From positions 2,369,964 through 2,433,963 of the forward strand of contig JAHCIA010000001.1 in NCBI GenBank assembly GCA_026129465.1: DNA of 64,000 bases, given 5' to 3'. The position numbers were made by a program, and so were the translations under genes. The notes below the pieces were generated by a model. It ran no database searches. It was given only the letters and a program-made list of their open reading frames with translations, and was not told the DNA's origin. Positions 17,826 to 26,940 of this stretch are shown piece by piece; within the stretch, counting starts at the first letter, position 1; every line of letters starts with the position of its first letter. The DNA is from Flavobacteriales bacterium (GTDB lineage Bacteria > Bacteroidota > Bacteroidia > Flavobacteriales_F > PHOS-HE28).

Positions 17826-20800
17826 TCACCGGTCATCATCCATATCGTGTTCGTGTCCTTCTTCGCCGATGTCCTCGCAGCACCACAAGTGCTGGTGCTC
17901 ACGACCCGCCCTGCGCACAGGTGCGCCTTCACCCTTGGCGGCGATCATGGCGCGCACCAGCCGGTCGCGCTCGGCGGCTATCCAGCGTCGCTGCTCGGCA
18001 TCCCGTTCGGCATCGTAGTAGCGCACGCCATCCACCCAGGTCTGTTCGGCCTTCGCGCGGATGCTCAGCGGATGCTCGCTCCACAGCACCAGATCGGCGT
18101 CCTTGCCGGGCTCCACGCTGCCGATGCGGTGATCGAGCTTAAGCATTCGGGCGGGATTCAGCGTGACCATCTTCCACGCCTCCTCTTCGGGCACACCGCC
18201 ATACTTCACCGCCTTTGCGGCCTCCTGGTTCAGGCGGCGGCTCATCTCGGCATCATCGCTGTTGATGCCCGTGTTCACACCGTGCATGTGCATCAGCGCC
18301 GCGTTGTATGGGATCGCGTCGTTCACCTCGAACTTGTAGGCCCACCAGTCGCTGAAGGTGCTGCCGCTCACGCCGTGGCGCTTCATCTTGGCCGCCACCT
18401 TGTAACCTTCGAGGATGTGCGTGAAGGTGTTCACCTTGAAGCCCATGCTGTCGGCCACATGCATCAGCATGTCGATCTCGCTCTGTACGTAGCTGTGGCA
18501 GCTGATGTGCCGTTGGCCCTGGAGGATCTCCAACAGCGCGTCGAGTTCCAGGTCCCTGCGGGGTGCGGTGGCCCGCTCACGGTCCCTTGGGCGCATCGCG
18601 TTCCAGGCGCGCTGTTCGCTGTCATAGTCCCTGGCGCGGTGGAAGGCCTCGTAGTACACCTGCTCCACGCCCATGCGCGTTTGGGGGAAGCGCGCCACCG
18701 GTGCGTTCCAATTGCTCTGCTTCACATTCTCGCCCAGCGCGAACTTGATGTGGCCCGGCGCGCCCCGCACCTGCATGCTGTCGGCCGCCTGACCCCAACG
18801 CAACTTGGTGATGGCACTCTGCCCGCCGATGGGATTGGCGCTGCCATGCAACTGCTGGATGGTGGTGACACCGCCCGCGAGGTTGCGGTAGATGTTGATG
18901 TCGTCCGGATTCACCACGTCACCGATGCGCACCTCCGAGGTGACGGCCTGCGTGCCCTCGTTCACGCCGCGCGAGATGGCGATGTGCGAATGCTCGTCCA
19001 CGATGCCTGCCGTGAGGTGCTTGCCCGTGGCATGGATCTCCGTCACAGCGGGCTTGGTACGACCGGGGAACAACTGGCCCAATTCCAACCCATGGCCCAC
19101 CGCCACGATCCTTCCCTGGTGCACCCACACATCGGTGTTGCGCAATATGCCCTGCGGCCCATTGGTCCACACCGTGACATCCCGGAACACAACGGTCTCC
19201 TGCTTGGGCATCTCGGTCCATCCGTAGCCCATCAATGGATAGGTGATCGCCCCGGGTGGATCGGGCTTCTTCACCGCTGCACTGTCTCCCGCCGGCCTGC
19301 CGCCCGCCAGCTCACCGCTTGCCGCTTTCTTCTCCTTCTCCGAGTTCGCCTTCCGGATGGCGCTCCATGCGAACCATTGTCCGCCGGGCTTCTGGCCTTG
19401 ACCATCCCACAGTCCACCAGTGGCGTGGATGGTGCCATTCAACCGGATCAGGTCCTGCGGCTTGTCGCGCGGCGCCCAGCTGAGGCCGATCACCGGCCCC
19501 TGCCGCTCGAAGCGGGCCTTCACCGCCAGGCTGTCCGCCTCATCAGGGCGCCGCACCCTGGCTTCCAACTTGTCGCCCGCACCACTCATCTCCAGGAGCC
19601 AGATCTCGGCGGCGAGGTTCAGTTCGTAGATGCCTTTCAGATCGGGCACATCGGGATCGCTCACCACGAAGCGCTTGCCGCTCACCCAGGTCTCGTGCAG
19701 CGTGTTCCTCGCGTCTAGCAGATGCTTGGAAGTGATCAGGAAGTTCGCGTGCATGCCCGGCCGCAGGGCACCGATGCGGTCGTCCACTCCGAAGAGGCGA
19801 GCGGGGTCCGTGGTGAGCAGCTCGATGGCCCGCGCGCTGTCCAGCCCGCAGGCCACCAGCTTGCGCAGGTCCTTCCAAAGGTCCTTCAGGTCCTTCCGGC
19901 CATGGGCGGTGAGCGCGAATGACACTCCCGCCGTGTCGAGCATCATGGCGTTGAAGGCCGCCAGCTCCCAGTGCTTGAGCCTGGCGAAACTCACTTCCTG
20001 CGCATCGTAGGGGTCCTCCACATCGAAGGCCTCTGGCTGTGCGAAGGGCACGATCAACGGCATGCCGGTGGCCTTGATCGCCGCGAGCCGCGCATACTCG
20101 TCCCCGGTGCCCTTGATGATCCCCGGCAGTTGGAACTCGTCCAGGATCCGCGCCCATCGAAGTGATTCGTTGCGATCGGCCGCTTCGAGTACCAATCTTC
20201 CTTTCAGTTGATCGGCCAGGGCGGCCAGAACGGCGTCTGTCTCCCGGGGTTGTGCTTGGGCGGCATACCAGCGTGCATCCAGGATGGTCTGGCGGATGAG
20301 GGCGATCGTCCCCATCTGGGAGCTGGGGTAACTGTCCGGTGAACTGCCTTTGCGCAAACTGAGATGCGCGGCGAGATCGGCCTGTATCACGGACCTGGGC
20401 ACGGCCTCATCGCTGAGCAGAACGGCGCAGGAAGTGCCGCGCGCGATGCCATCCATGCGGTGTGTGAAAACGGTGCCGAAGCCGGCCTTGCGCCATTCGG
20501 CGGCCTGCTTCGGATCGATGCGCAGGTGATCGTGCGCGCGGACGTCAGCGTTGAGCGCGCGGTTCCAATGGCGGGCGGCACGGTCCTCCTTGTCGCGGTC
20601 CTCACGCTTCAGCGCAGGAAGGCCCAGGTCGCTGTACGGATCGATCAGCGCCGGCCAGATGTGCAGGCCCTTGAGGTCGCGCACCACGGCGCCGGCCGGT
20701 ATCGGGGCGCCGGCGCCCGCGGCCAACACCTTGCCGTCCTTCACCACCAAGGTGGCCCTGGCGATGGCCGTGCGCGCATCGGTGTGCAGCGTGCAATTCG

Positions 20801-20915
20801 TGAAGGCGATCAGTGCGGGGGCTGCGTCCTGCACATGGGCCGCAGGTGCGGTGGTTTGCGCACGCGACAGTAGCGCAAGAGATGCAAGGAGGAGCAGGAG
20901 GGTCGGGCGCAGCAT
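17826..20915 (-). CDS. exported double amidohydrolase-domain protein
   Basis: A 1029-residue protein with signal peptide (LLLLLASLALLSRAQ, ending near residue 20) and two amidohydrolase-type halves. The first half has IDPYSD (91-96) where HxH is expected, so it looks inactive, yet keeps LLTTDPARLFGVDDRIGALRPG. The second half has DEHSHI (H642, H644), later His residues (RHISCHSY, FTHILEGY) and GINSDDAEM, the full ligand set of a metal hydrolase (imidazolonepropionase/dipeptidase-like). The substrate is unknown. A 30-residue His/Asp/Glu-rich tail (HEHDMDDDR) ends the protein. TACTTTCG lies eight bases before the ATG, which is itself chosen at the start of the signal peptide. Confidence 0.8.
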   Translation of the reverse strand: MLRPTLLLLLASLALLSRAQTTAPAAHVQDAAPALIAFTNCTLHTDARTAIARATLVVKDGKVLAAGAGAPIPAGAVVRDLKGLHIWPALIDPYSDLGLPALKREDRDKEDRAARHWNRALNADVRAHDHLRIDPKQAAEWRKAGFGTVFTHRMDGIARGTSCAVLLSDEAVPRSVIQADLAAHLSLRKGSSPDSYPSSQMGTIALIRQTILDARWYAAQAQPRETDAVLAALADQLKGRLVLEAADRNESLRWARILDEFQLPGIIKGTGDEYARLAAIKATGMPLIVPFAQPEAFDVEDPYDAQEVSFARLKHWELAAFNAMMLDTAGVSFALTAHGRKDLKDLWKDLRKLVACGLDSARAIELLTTDPARLFGVDDRIGALRPGMHANFLITSKHLLDARNTLHETWVSGKRFVVSDPDVPDLKGIYELNLAAEIWLLEMSGAGDKLEARVRRPDEADSLAVKARFERQGPVIGLSWAPRDKPQDLIRLNGTIHATGGLWDGQGQKPGGQWFAWSAIRKANSEKEKKAASGELAGGRPAGDSAAVKKPDPPGAITYPLMGYGWTEMPKQETVVFRDVTVWTNGPQGILRNTDVWVHQGRIVAVGHGLELGQLFPGRTKPAVTEIHATGKHLTAGIVDEHSHIAISRGVNEGTQAVTSEVRIGDVVNPDDINIYRNLAGGVTTIQQLHGSANPIGGQSAITKLRWGQAADSMQVRGAPGHIKFALGENVKQSNWNAPVARFPQTRMGVEQVYYEAFHRARDYDSEQRAWNAMRPRDRERATAPRRDLELDALLEILQGQRHISCHSYVQSEIDMLMHVADSMGFKVNTFTHILEGYKVAAKMKRHGVSGSTFSDWWAYKFEVNDAIPYNAALMHMHGVNTGINSDDAEMSRRLNQEAAKAVKYGGVPEEEAWKMVTLNPARMLKLDHRIGSVEPGKDADLVLWSEHPLSIRAKAEQTWVDGVRYYDAERDAEQRRWIAAERDRLVRAMIAAKGEGAPVRRAGREHQHLWCCEDIGEEGHEHDMDDDR

Positions 20916-20923
20916 GGGGTGGA

Positions 20924-20931
20924 CGAAAGTA
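20924..20931 (-). promoter_or_regulatory. putative -7 element for the double amidohydrolase
   Basis: TACTTTCG on the minus strand, eight bases before ATG 20915. It lies in a 98-base divergent region shared with the YfcC-like transporter. Confidence 0.4.
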
Positions 20932-21002
20932 GGTGAAGGGGTGTACAATGAAGGATCGGATGTTCGCCGTGGTTCGCAGGGTGGCGAATGGTGCATGCTC
21001 CT

Positions 21003-21010
21003 ACCTTTCC
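21003..21010 (+). promoter_or_regulatory. putative -7 element for the YfcC-like transporter
   Basis: TACCTTTC ends only three bases before ATG 21014. If this is the promoter the transcript has no leader. An alternative is that translation starts elsewhere in the 20933 frame. Confidence 0.4.
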
Positions 21011-21013
21011 CGC

Positions 21014-22408
21014 ATGGCCCTTACCAAGATCCGCACACCCGATGCCCTGATCATCATCTCCGTGATCCTTCTGCTGGCCGTGTTGCTCACGCATGTGGTG
21101 CCCGCAGGGGAGTTCGCACGTCAAACGGTGGGCGAGCGCACCGTGGTGGTGCCCGGCACCTATGCCGAGGTGGGCGCATCGCCGGTGCCTTGGTACGGCT
21201 TCTTCACCGCCCCGGTGAAGGGCTTCACGGACCACCAGGCGGCGATGATCATCGCCTTCGTATTGCTCATCGGCGGTGCCTTCTCCGTGCTGAACGCCAC
21301 GTGCGCCGTGGACGCGTTGCTCTTCCGCGTACTGCGCGCGGCGCGGGAGAACCGCACCTACAAGCGTCTGGTGATCCCTGTGTTGATGACCGCCTTCTCG
21401 CTCGGTGGCAACACCTTCGGCATGGCCGAGGAGGTGCTCGTGTTCCTGATGATCACCATCCCGCTGGCGCGCAGCATGGGATGGGACCCCATCGTAGGCG
21501 TCGCCATTCCCTTCATCGGCTCCGGTGTGGGCTTCGCGGGCGCCGCCTTCAATCCCTTCACCGTGGGCATCGCGCAGGGCATCGGCGAGCTGCCCATCTT
21601 CAGCGGCTGGGAGTACCGCCTGCTGGTGTGGGCCGCGCTCACCGCCATCAGCATCTTCTTCGTGATGCGCTATGCGGCACGCGTGGAACGCGATCCCCGC
21701 AACAGCCTGATGCACGGCCTGGCGGATACGGGCACCACCTCCGGCGAGCTGCGCGAAACGACGCTCACCGGGCGCCGCATCGCGGTGCTGGTCCTCTTCG
21801 CCGCGAGCATCGTGTTGCTCATCGTGGGCGTGAACCGCTGGGACTGGTACATCGAGGAGATCGCCGGACTGTTCCTGGCCATGGGCATCGGGGCCGCGCT
21901 GCTGGGCCGGGTGGGCGGCAATGATGCGGCGAAGGCCTTCACCAAGGGCGCATCGGAAATGGTGGGCGCCGCGCTGTTGATCGGCCTCAGCCGCAGTGTG
22001 CTGCTGGTGATGCAGGAAGGCCGCATCGTGGACACCGTGCTCTTCCATCTGAGCGAAGGGGTGAGCGGCTTGCCCGCGGCGGCCAGTGTGCAGGTGATGC
22101 TCGGCACACAATTCCTCATCAACTTCTTCGTGCCCAGCGGCAGCGGGCAGGCCGCCCTCACCATGCCGCTGATGACCCCCCTGGCCGACCTGCTCCACAT
22201 CCCCAGGCAAAGCGCCGTGCTGGCCTATCAACTGGGCGATGGACTGTGCAACTTCATCATCCCCACCAGCGGGGTCACCATGGGCATCCTCAGCATCGCG
22301 GGCATCCCATTCGGCACCTGGCTGCGCTGGATCGCGCGCATGCTGGCCACACTGGTCCTGGCGGGCATGCTGTTCCTGGGCCTGAGCGTGGCCTTGGAGG
22401 TCTGGTAG
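21014..22408 (+). CDS. YfcC/ArcD-type (C4-dicarboxylate carrier superfamily) transporter
   Basis: A 464-residue inner-membrane carrier with about twelve helices. It belongs to the YfcC/DcuC-like group: LLTHVVPAGEFAR at the end of helix 1, SLGGNTFGMAEE with its paired acidic residues, IPFIGSGVGFAGAAFNPFTVGIAQ, and a second re-entrant motif FLINFFVPSGSGQAAL. Such proteins move dicarboxylates, amino acids or short peptides; the substrate here is not determined. ATG 21014 (MALTKIRTPDAL) is preferred over 20933. It is divergent from amidohydrolases that could supply its substrate, which is only suggestive. Confidence 0.85.
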   Translation: MALTKIRTPDALIIISVILLLAVLLTHVVPAGEFARQTVGERTVVVPGTYAEVGASPVPWYGFFTAPVKGFTDHQAAMIIAFVLLIGGAFSVLNATCAVDALLFRVLRAARENRTYKRLVIPVLMTAFSLGGNTFGMAEEVLVFLMITIPLARSMGWDPIVGVAIPFIGSGVGFAGAAFNPFTVGIAQGIGELPIFSGWEYRLLVWAALTAISIFFVMRYAARVERDPRNSLMHGLADTGTTSGELRETTLTGRRIAVLVLFAASIVLLIVGVNRWDWYIEEIAGLFLAMGIGAALLGRVGGNDAAKAFTKGASEMVGAALLIGLSRSVLLVMQEGRIVDTVLFHLSEGVSGLPAAASVQVMLGTQFLINFFVPSGSGQAALTMPLMTPLADLLHIPRQSAVLAYQLGDGLCNFIIPTSGVTMGILSIAGIPFGTWLRWIARMLATLVLAGMLFLGLSVALEVW

Positions 22409-22483
22409 CGCCGGTGCCGGGACGCCTTGTCCGGCCCCGTTCCCCGTATGCCGTCTTCGGCCTCGCACCACGTGGCCCCACCG

Positions 22484-22491
22484 TAAATTCG
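22484..22491 (+). promoter_or_regulatory. putative -7 element for the cytochrome/hflX operon
   Basis: TAAATTCG, 21 bases before ATG 22513; 7 of 8 matches to TAnnTTTG. Confidence 0.4.
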
Positions 22492-22512
22492 CCCCCCTCC
22501 GGCACATCCCTC

Positions 22513-22959
22513 ATGGACAGCTCCTTTCTGGTTTTCGCGCACAGTGTGCTCCGCTACGCCGTGTTGTTCGCCGTGGCCTACGCGGGCATCACCCATCTGC
22601 TGGGCCGACTGCTCCAACGCCCCATTCTCACCATCCACCGCACCATGGCCATCGTGGCGGTGGTGGTCTGCCATGTGCAACTGGCGCTGGGTCTGATCCT
22701 CTATCTCATGAACAGCACGTACGCGCTTGACAGTTCAAGCCCGGTGGGTCGATTCTGGCGTTTCGAGCACATCGGCACCATGGTCGTCGCCGTCGTGCTC
22801 GTCACCCTGGGGCGCTCGCTCTCCAAGCGTGTGAAAGATGAGCGCGCGAAGCAGATGCGGGTCGCGGTCTTCTACCTCATCGCCCTGGTCTTGATGCTGT
22901 GGGCCATTCCCTGGCCGGTCACGGAATTCGGTCACCTCACGGGCCGCGGTTGGCTATGA
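22513..22959 (+). CDS. four-helix membrane protein, putative cytochrome b-like
   Basis: A 148-residue protein with four hydrophobic helices and five histidines, mostly at membrane edges (H10, H28, H42, H54, H86). Homologues in Bacteroidota are often labelled cytochrome b-like. The pattern FAHSVLRY...HVQLALGL...FEHIGTM fits haem or metal binding but does not prove it. Its stop overlaps the start of a cytochrome c gene (ATGA at 22956-22959), which supports an electron-transfer role. Confidence 0.6.
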   Translation: MDSSFLVFAHSVLRYAVLFAVAYAGITHLLGRLLQRPILTIHRTMAIVAVVVCHVQLALGLILYLMNSTYALDSSSPVGRFWRFEHIGTMVVAVVLVTLGRSLSKRVKDERAKQMRVAVFYLIALVLMLWAIPWPVTEFGHLTGRGWL

Positions 22960-23288
22960 ACCGGATCCTTCCCTTGGTCGGGGCCATCATCGCCTTGATG
23001 GTGGCCTGTGGCAACGGTGCGTTGGCGACGTCCGAGCCTGAGGGCGCCGCTTCGGCGTCGCCGGGGGAAAAGGTCTATGCCCTGCATTGTGTGCTGTGCC
23101 ACGGCAAGGACGGCACCCTGGGCATCAGCGGCGCGAAGGACCTCACCACATCCGTTCTTTCCAGGGAAGAGATGGTGGCGTTGGTGACCAAGGGCAGGGG
23201 TGCCATGATGGCCTACGAAAAAGTGCTCACCAAGGCGGAGATCGAAGCCGTGGTGGAGCACGTGCGCGCACTGCGAACCGACGAATGA
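22956..23288 (+). CDS. small exported c-type cytochrome
   Basis: A 110-residue protein with an N-terminal hydrophobic segment ending at Cys18 (LMVACG, a possible lipobox), one haem-binding motif CVLCH (45-49) and a likely distal methionine in GRGAMMAYEK (M84 or M85). This is a class I mono-haem cytochrome c domain. Start overlaps the upstream gene and the stop overlaps hflX, both as ATGA, so all three are translationally coupled. Confidence 0.85.
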   Translation: MNRILPLVGAIIALMVACGNGALATSEPEGAASASPGEKVYALHCVLCHGKDGTLGISGAKDLTTSVLSREEMVALVTKGRGAMMAYEKVLTKAEIEAVVEHVRALRTDE

Positions 23289-24508
23289 TCGACCCGCTGG
23301 ACAGGAAGACACGCGCCGAAACGGCCGTGCTCATCGGACTGATCACCGACCAGCCGTCGGCCGAGCAGGTCGTGGAGTACCTCGACGAATTGGAGTTCCT
23401 GGCGGAAACGGCGGGCATCGCCACCCTGAAGCGCTTCACCCAACGGCTGCACAAACCCGAAGGCCGCACCTACATCGGCAGCGGCAAGCTCGCGGAAGTG
23501 AAGGCCTGGATGGAGGAACACGGCGCCGACAGCGTGATCTTCGACGATGAACTCACCCCCGCCCAGCAGCGCAACATCGAGAAGGAACTGGACAAGCCCG
23601 TGCTGGACCGGCCGCGACTCATCCTGGACATCTTCGCCCAGCGCGCCCGCACGGCGCACGCCAAGACGCAGGTGGAATTGGCGCAATACGAATACATGCT
23701 GCCGCGCCTCACCAAATTGTGGACCCACCTGGAACGGCAGCGCGGTGGGACCGGCACACGCGGTGGCGCCGGCGAAAAGGAGATCGAGACCGACCGCCGG
23801 ATCGTGCGCGACCGCATTGCCTTGCTCAAGCAGCAGCTCAAGCAGGTGGACAAGCAGATGGCCACCCAGCGTGGCAACCGTGGCAAACTGATCCGCGTGG
23901 CGCTCGTGGGCTACACCAACGTGGGCAAAAGCACGCTGATGAACCTGCTCAGCAAGAGCGAGGTCTTCGCCGAGAACAAGCTCTTCGCCACGCTGGACAC
24001 CACCGTGCGCAAGATCGTGCTGGGCAACCTGCCCTTCCTGCTCAGCGACACGGTGGGATTCATCCGCAAGCTGCCCACACAGCTCATCGAAAGCTTCAAG
24101 AGCACGCTGGACGAGACCCGCGAAGCCGACCTGTTGCTGCACGTGGTGGACATCAGCCACCACAACTTCGAGGAGCAGTACCAGACGGTGAAGCAGACCC
24201 TGAACGAGATCGGTGCGGGCGACAAACCGGTGATCGTGGTCTTCAACAAGATCGACGCTTACCGCCCCGCTGCGCACGACCCCGACGACCTGGCGCCCAA
24301 ACGCGAGGACCAGTACACGCTGGAGGAACTGAAGGAGACCTGGATGGCGCGCATGGCCGGGGAGGAGTGCATCTTCATCAGCGCCGTGGAGCGCAGCAAC
24401 ATACCAGTCCTGCGGAAGCTGCTCTATGAAAGGGTGAAGGCGCTTCACGTGGCGCGCTATCCTTACGAGAGCGACCTGTTGTACAAGGACAGTTATGAGG
24501 AGGGTTGA
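23285..24508 (+). CDS. hflX: GTPase HflX
   Basis: Ribosome-associated GTPase (407 residues) that splits stalled or heat-damaged ribosomes. The N-terminal HflX domain contains GRTYIGSGKLAEVK and the basic LTKLWTHLERQRGG linker. The G domain has GYTNVGKST (G1), DTVGFIRKLP (G3) and NKID (G4). ATG 23285 overlaps the cytochrome c stop; the frame's upstream part is a shadow of that gene. Coupling of hflX to cytochrome genes is unusual. Confidence 0.95.
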   Translation: MIDPLDRKTRAETAVLIGLITDQPSAEQVVEYLDELEFLAETAGIATLKRFTQRLHKPEGRTYIGSGKLAEVKAWMEEHGADSVIFDDELTPAQQRNIEKELDKPVLDRPRLILDIFAQRARTAHAKTQVELAQYEYMLPRLTKLWTHLERQRGGTGTRGGAGEKEIETDRRIVRDRIALLKQQLKQVDKQMATQRGNRGKLIRVALVGYTNVGKSTLMNLLSKSEVFAENKLFATLDTTVRKIVLGNLPFLLSDTVGFIRKLPTQLIESFKSTLDETREADLLLHVVDISHHNFEEQYQTVKQTLNEIGAGDKPVIVVFNKIDAYRPAAHDPDDLAPKREDQYTLEELKETWMARMAGEECIFISAVERSNIPVLRKLLYERVKALHVARYPYESDLLYKDSYEEG

Positions 24509-24550
24509 AGGTCGTGCCTTCGCTTCGCCCTGGATGACAGGTTCGTGGTC

Positions 24551-24577
24551 GGAGGCCTGCGTGCCGCAGGCGGGTTG
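24551..24577. repeat. 27-bp dispersed intergenic element, copy 1
   Basis: A 27-base stretch with GGAGGCCTGC at its left end and GGTTG at its right, containing a GCCTGC/GCAGGC inverted repeat. It matches 53842-53868 with three differences. It lies in the 152-base gap after hflX, where no gene is seen. Confidence 0.5.
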
Positions 24578-24660
24578 GTACCACGCGCTTGCTGTCCGGC
24601 GTTCATCATCCATCATGGTCCATCCTGGCGTGCGACTGAAGCCCTGAGCATTCCATAAGC

Positions 24661-26934
24661 ATGGTGAAGAGCAGCAGAAAACGTCGGTCGGCGCAAGGAG
24701 GTCCGGGACGTGGTGCGGTGAAATATGGCCTCATCACCTTGGGGCTTCTCTTCGTCACCTTTCTGCTCCTGCTCCAACTGGTGCGCATGGGCTTCTTCGG
24801 TGCGTTGCCCACGGCGGAGGACCTGGCCAACATCCGCCACGAGCAGGCCACGCTTGTGCTGGCAAGCGACGGCGGCGTCATCGGGAAACTCTTCGCCGAG
24901 GACCGTACCAACGTGGCCTATGACGACCTGCCCAAGCACCTCATCGACGCCCTGGTGAGCACCGAGGACGCGCGCTTCTTCGAGCATGCCGGCATCGATG
25001 GCAAGAGCTACTTCCGGGTCTTCTTCCGCACCCTGCTGGGGCGCGACAAGGGCGGCGGCGGTGGCAGCACCATCGCCCAGCAGATCGTCAAGAACCTCTA
25101 TGGCCGCAAGCGCCATGGGCCGCTCACCGTGCCAGTGAACAAGATGAAGGAGGCGTTGGTGGCGCAGCGGCTGGAGCGTGTGCTCAGCAAGAACGACGTG
25201 CTGGTGCTCTACTTCAACAGCGTGCCTTTCGGCGAGAACACCTACGGCATTGAAAGTGCTACGCAGCGCTTCTTCGGCAAGTCGGCGAAAAAACTGAATG
25301 TGCAGGAGGCCGCCGTGCTGGTGGGCATGCTGAAGGCCAACACCTCCTACAACCCGCGCCTGAACCCGGAACGGTCCAAGGGCCGCCGCGATGTGGTGCT
25401 GGGACTGATGGCCGAACGCGGGCACCTCACCACCGCGCAGGCCGACAGCCTGAAGTCCCTCCCCTTGGAGCTGAACTACAGTGGAGGTGATGCGCTGGAT
25501 GTGTACGGCCACTTCAATGCGCAGGTGGCCAGGGAAGCACGCATGATCCTGGGGGACCTGGAAAAGCGGGAGGGCCGGCGCTACGAATTGGAGAAGGATG
25601 GCCTGCGCATCCACACCACGCTCGATCCTGTACTGCAACGCATGGCGCACGGGGCCGTGCGGAAGCATCTGGCCACCATGCAGCCCAAACTGGACAAGGA
25701 GCTGCAGCAGCGCAAGTCGCGCGCCGCCTGGGAGAAGCAGCGCGGGGCGAAAGCCGATGCCCGATGGAAGGCGGATGAGAAGCAACGCCGCGAGGTGTAT
25801 GACCATGGCGGCCGCCGTGTGGAGGAAATGAGCTACCGCGACAGTCTTTGGAACTACCACAAACTGCTGAACGGCGCTGTGCTGGTGATGGATCCTTCCA
25901 GCGGCGCGGTGCGCGCATGGGTGGGCGGCAACGACCACCGCTACCTGCCCTACGACCTGGTGACCGCGCGGCGGCAGGTTGCGAGTACCATCAAACCGGT
26001 GGTCCATGCCGCGGCCGTGGAACAGGGACTGCTGCCTTGCGATTATCTGGACAACGCGAAGAAGACCTACGCGGAGTACGACGATTGGGCGCCCGACAAC
26101 TTCGACCGCGACACCATCGAAGGCGAAGTGGCACTGTGGTACGCACTGGCCAAGAGTCTGAACCGTCCCACGGTGGACCTCTACTTCCGCACCGGTGCCG
26201 AGCCTGTGCGCAAGACCTTTGAAGCCATGGGGCTGCCCACGAAGGACACGGACAAGCCCGCCGTTTCGCTCGGCGCGTCCAGCATCAGCCTGCGTGAATT
26301 GGTGGCGGCCTATGGGGCCTTCGCGTTCGGCGGCAAGCGCGTGGTGCCGCAACTCATCGCCAAGATCACCGATGCGGAGGGCACGGTGCTCTTTCAGGCG
26401 AAGCCTCCTCCTGCACATCAGGCGATCACTGAGGAGACCGCCGCCACGATCACCGCCATGCTCCGCCGCGCGGTGGACCAGGGCACGGGCGCCGCACTGC
26501 GGTCCCGCTTCGGCATCGTCAGCCCCATGGCCGGGAAAACGGGCACTTCGCAGGACCACAGCGATGCCTGGTTCGTGGCCTACACGCCGGCCCTGGTCAT
26601 CGGCACCTGGGTGGGCGCCTTCGACCCCACGGTACACTTCCAAAGCGCCAATGGGACCGGATCACAGCTCGCCCTGCCCATCGCGGGCACGGTGCTCAAG
26701 GAGATCGAACGCAACGGCGACCTGCGCAAGCGGTACCTCAAGGATTTCACCCTTTACAATGCGTATGTGGTGGACCTGGACTGTCCTCCACACCGCGATC
26801 CCGAGGACCGCAGCGGATTCCAGAAACTTATCGACGACATCTTCGGGCCGAAGAAGGACCGCAACATGGACGATCCCGATACCGTGAAGAAGGACAAGAA
26901 CTTCTTCGACCGGCTATTCCGCAAGAAGCGATGA
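24661..26934 (+). CDS. class A penicillin-binding protein (PBP1a-like)
   Basis: Bifunctional peptidoglycan glycosyltransferase/transpeptidase (757 residues) with a basic cytoplasmic tail and membrane anchor at about 22-42. The GT51 domain has TEDARFFEHAG (catalytic E102), GGSTIAQQIVKN and KMKEALVAQRLE. The transpeptidase domain has STIK (S442-K445), SLN (499-501) and KTGTS (from K626), so all catalytic motifs are intact. It ends in a Lys/Asp-rich tail. The stop is six bases from the convergent ABC exporter stop. Confidence 0.95.
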   Translation: MVKSSRKRRSAQGGPGRGAVKYGLITLGLLFVTFLLLLQLVRMGFFGALPTAEDLANIRHEQATLVLASDGGVIGKLFAEDRTNVAYDDLPKHLIDALVSTEDARFFEHAGIDGKSYFRVFFRTLLGRDKGGGGGSTIAQQIVKNLYGRKRHGPLTVPVNKMKEALVAQRLERVLSKNDVLVLYFNSVPFGENTYGIESATQRFFGKSAKKLNVQEAAVLVGMLKANTSYNPRLNPERSKGRRDVVLGLMAERGHLTTAQADSLKSLPLELNYSGGDALDVYGHFNAQVAREARMILGDLEKREGRRYELEKDGLRIHTTLDPVLQRMAHGAVRKHLATMQPKLDKELQQRKSRAAWEKQRGAKADARWKADEKQRREVYDHGGRRVEEMSYRDSLWNYHKLLNGAVLVMDPSSGAVRAWVGGNDHRYLPYDLVTARRQVASTIKPVVHAAAVEQGLLPCDYLDNAKKTYAEYDDWAPDNFDRDTIEGEVALWYALAKSLNRPTVDLYFRTGAEPVRKTFEAMGLPTKDTDKPAVSLGASSISLRELVAAYGAFAFGGKRVVPQLIAKITDAEGTVLFQAKPPPAHQAITEETAATITAMLRRAVDQGTGAALRSRFGIVSPMAGKTGTSQDHSDAWFVAYTPALVIGTWVGAFDPTVHFQSANGTGSQLALPIAGTVLKEIERNGDLRKRYLKDFTLYNAYVVDLDCPPHRDPEDRSGFQKLIDDIFGPKKDRNMDDPDTVKKDKNFFDRLFRKKR

Positions 26935-26940
26935 GGCCGA

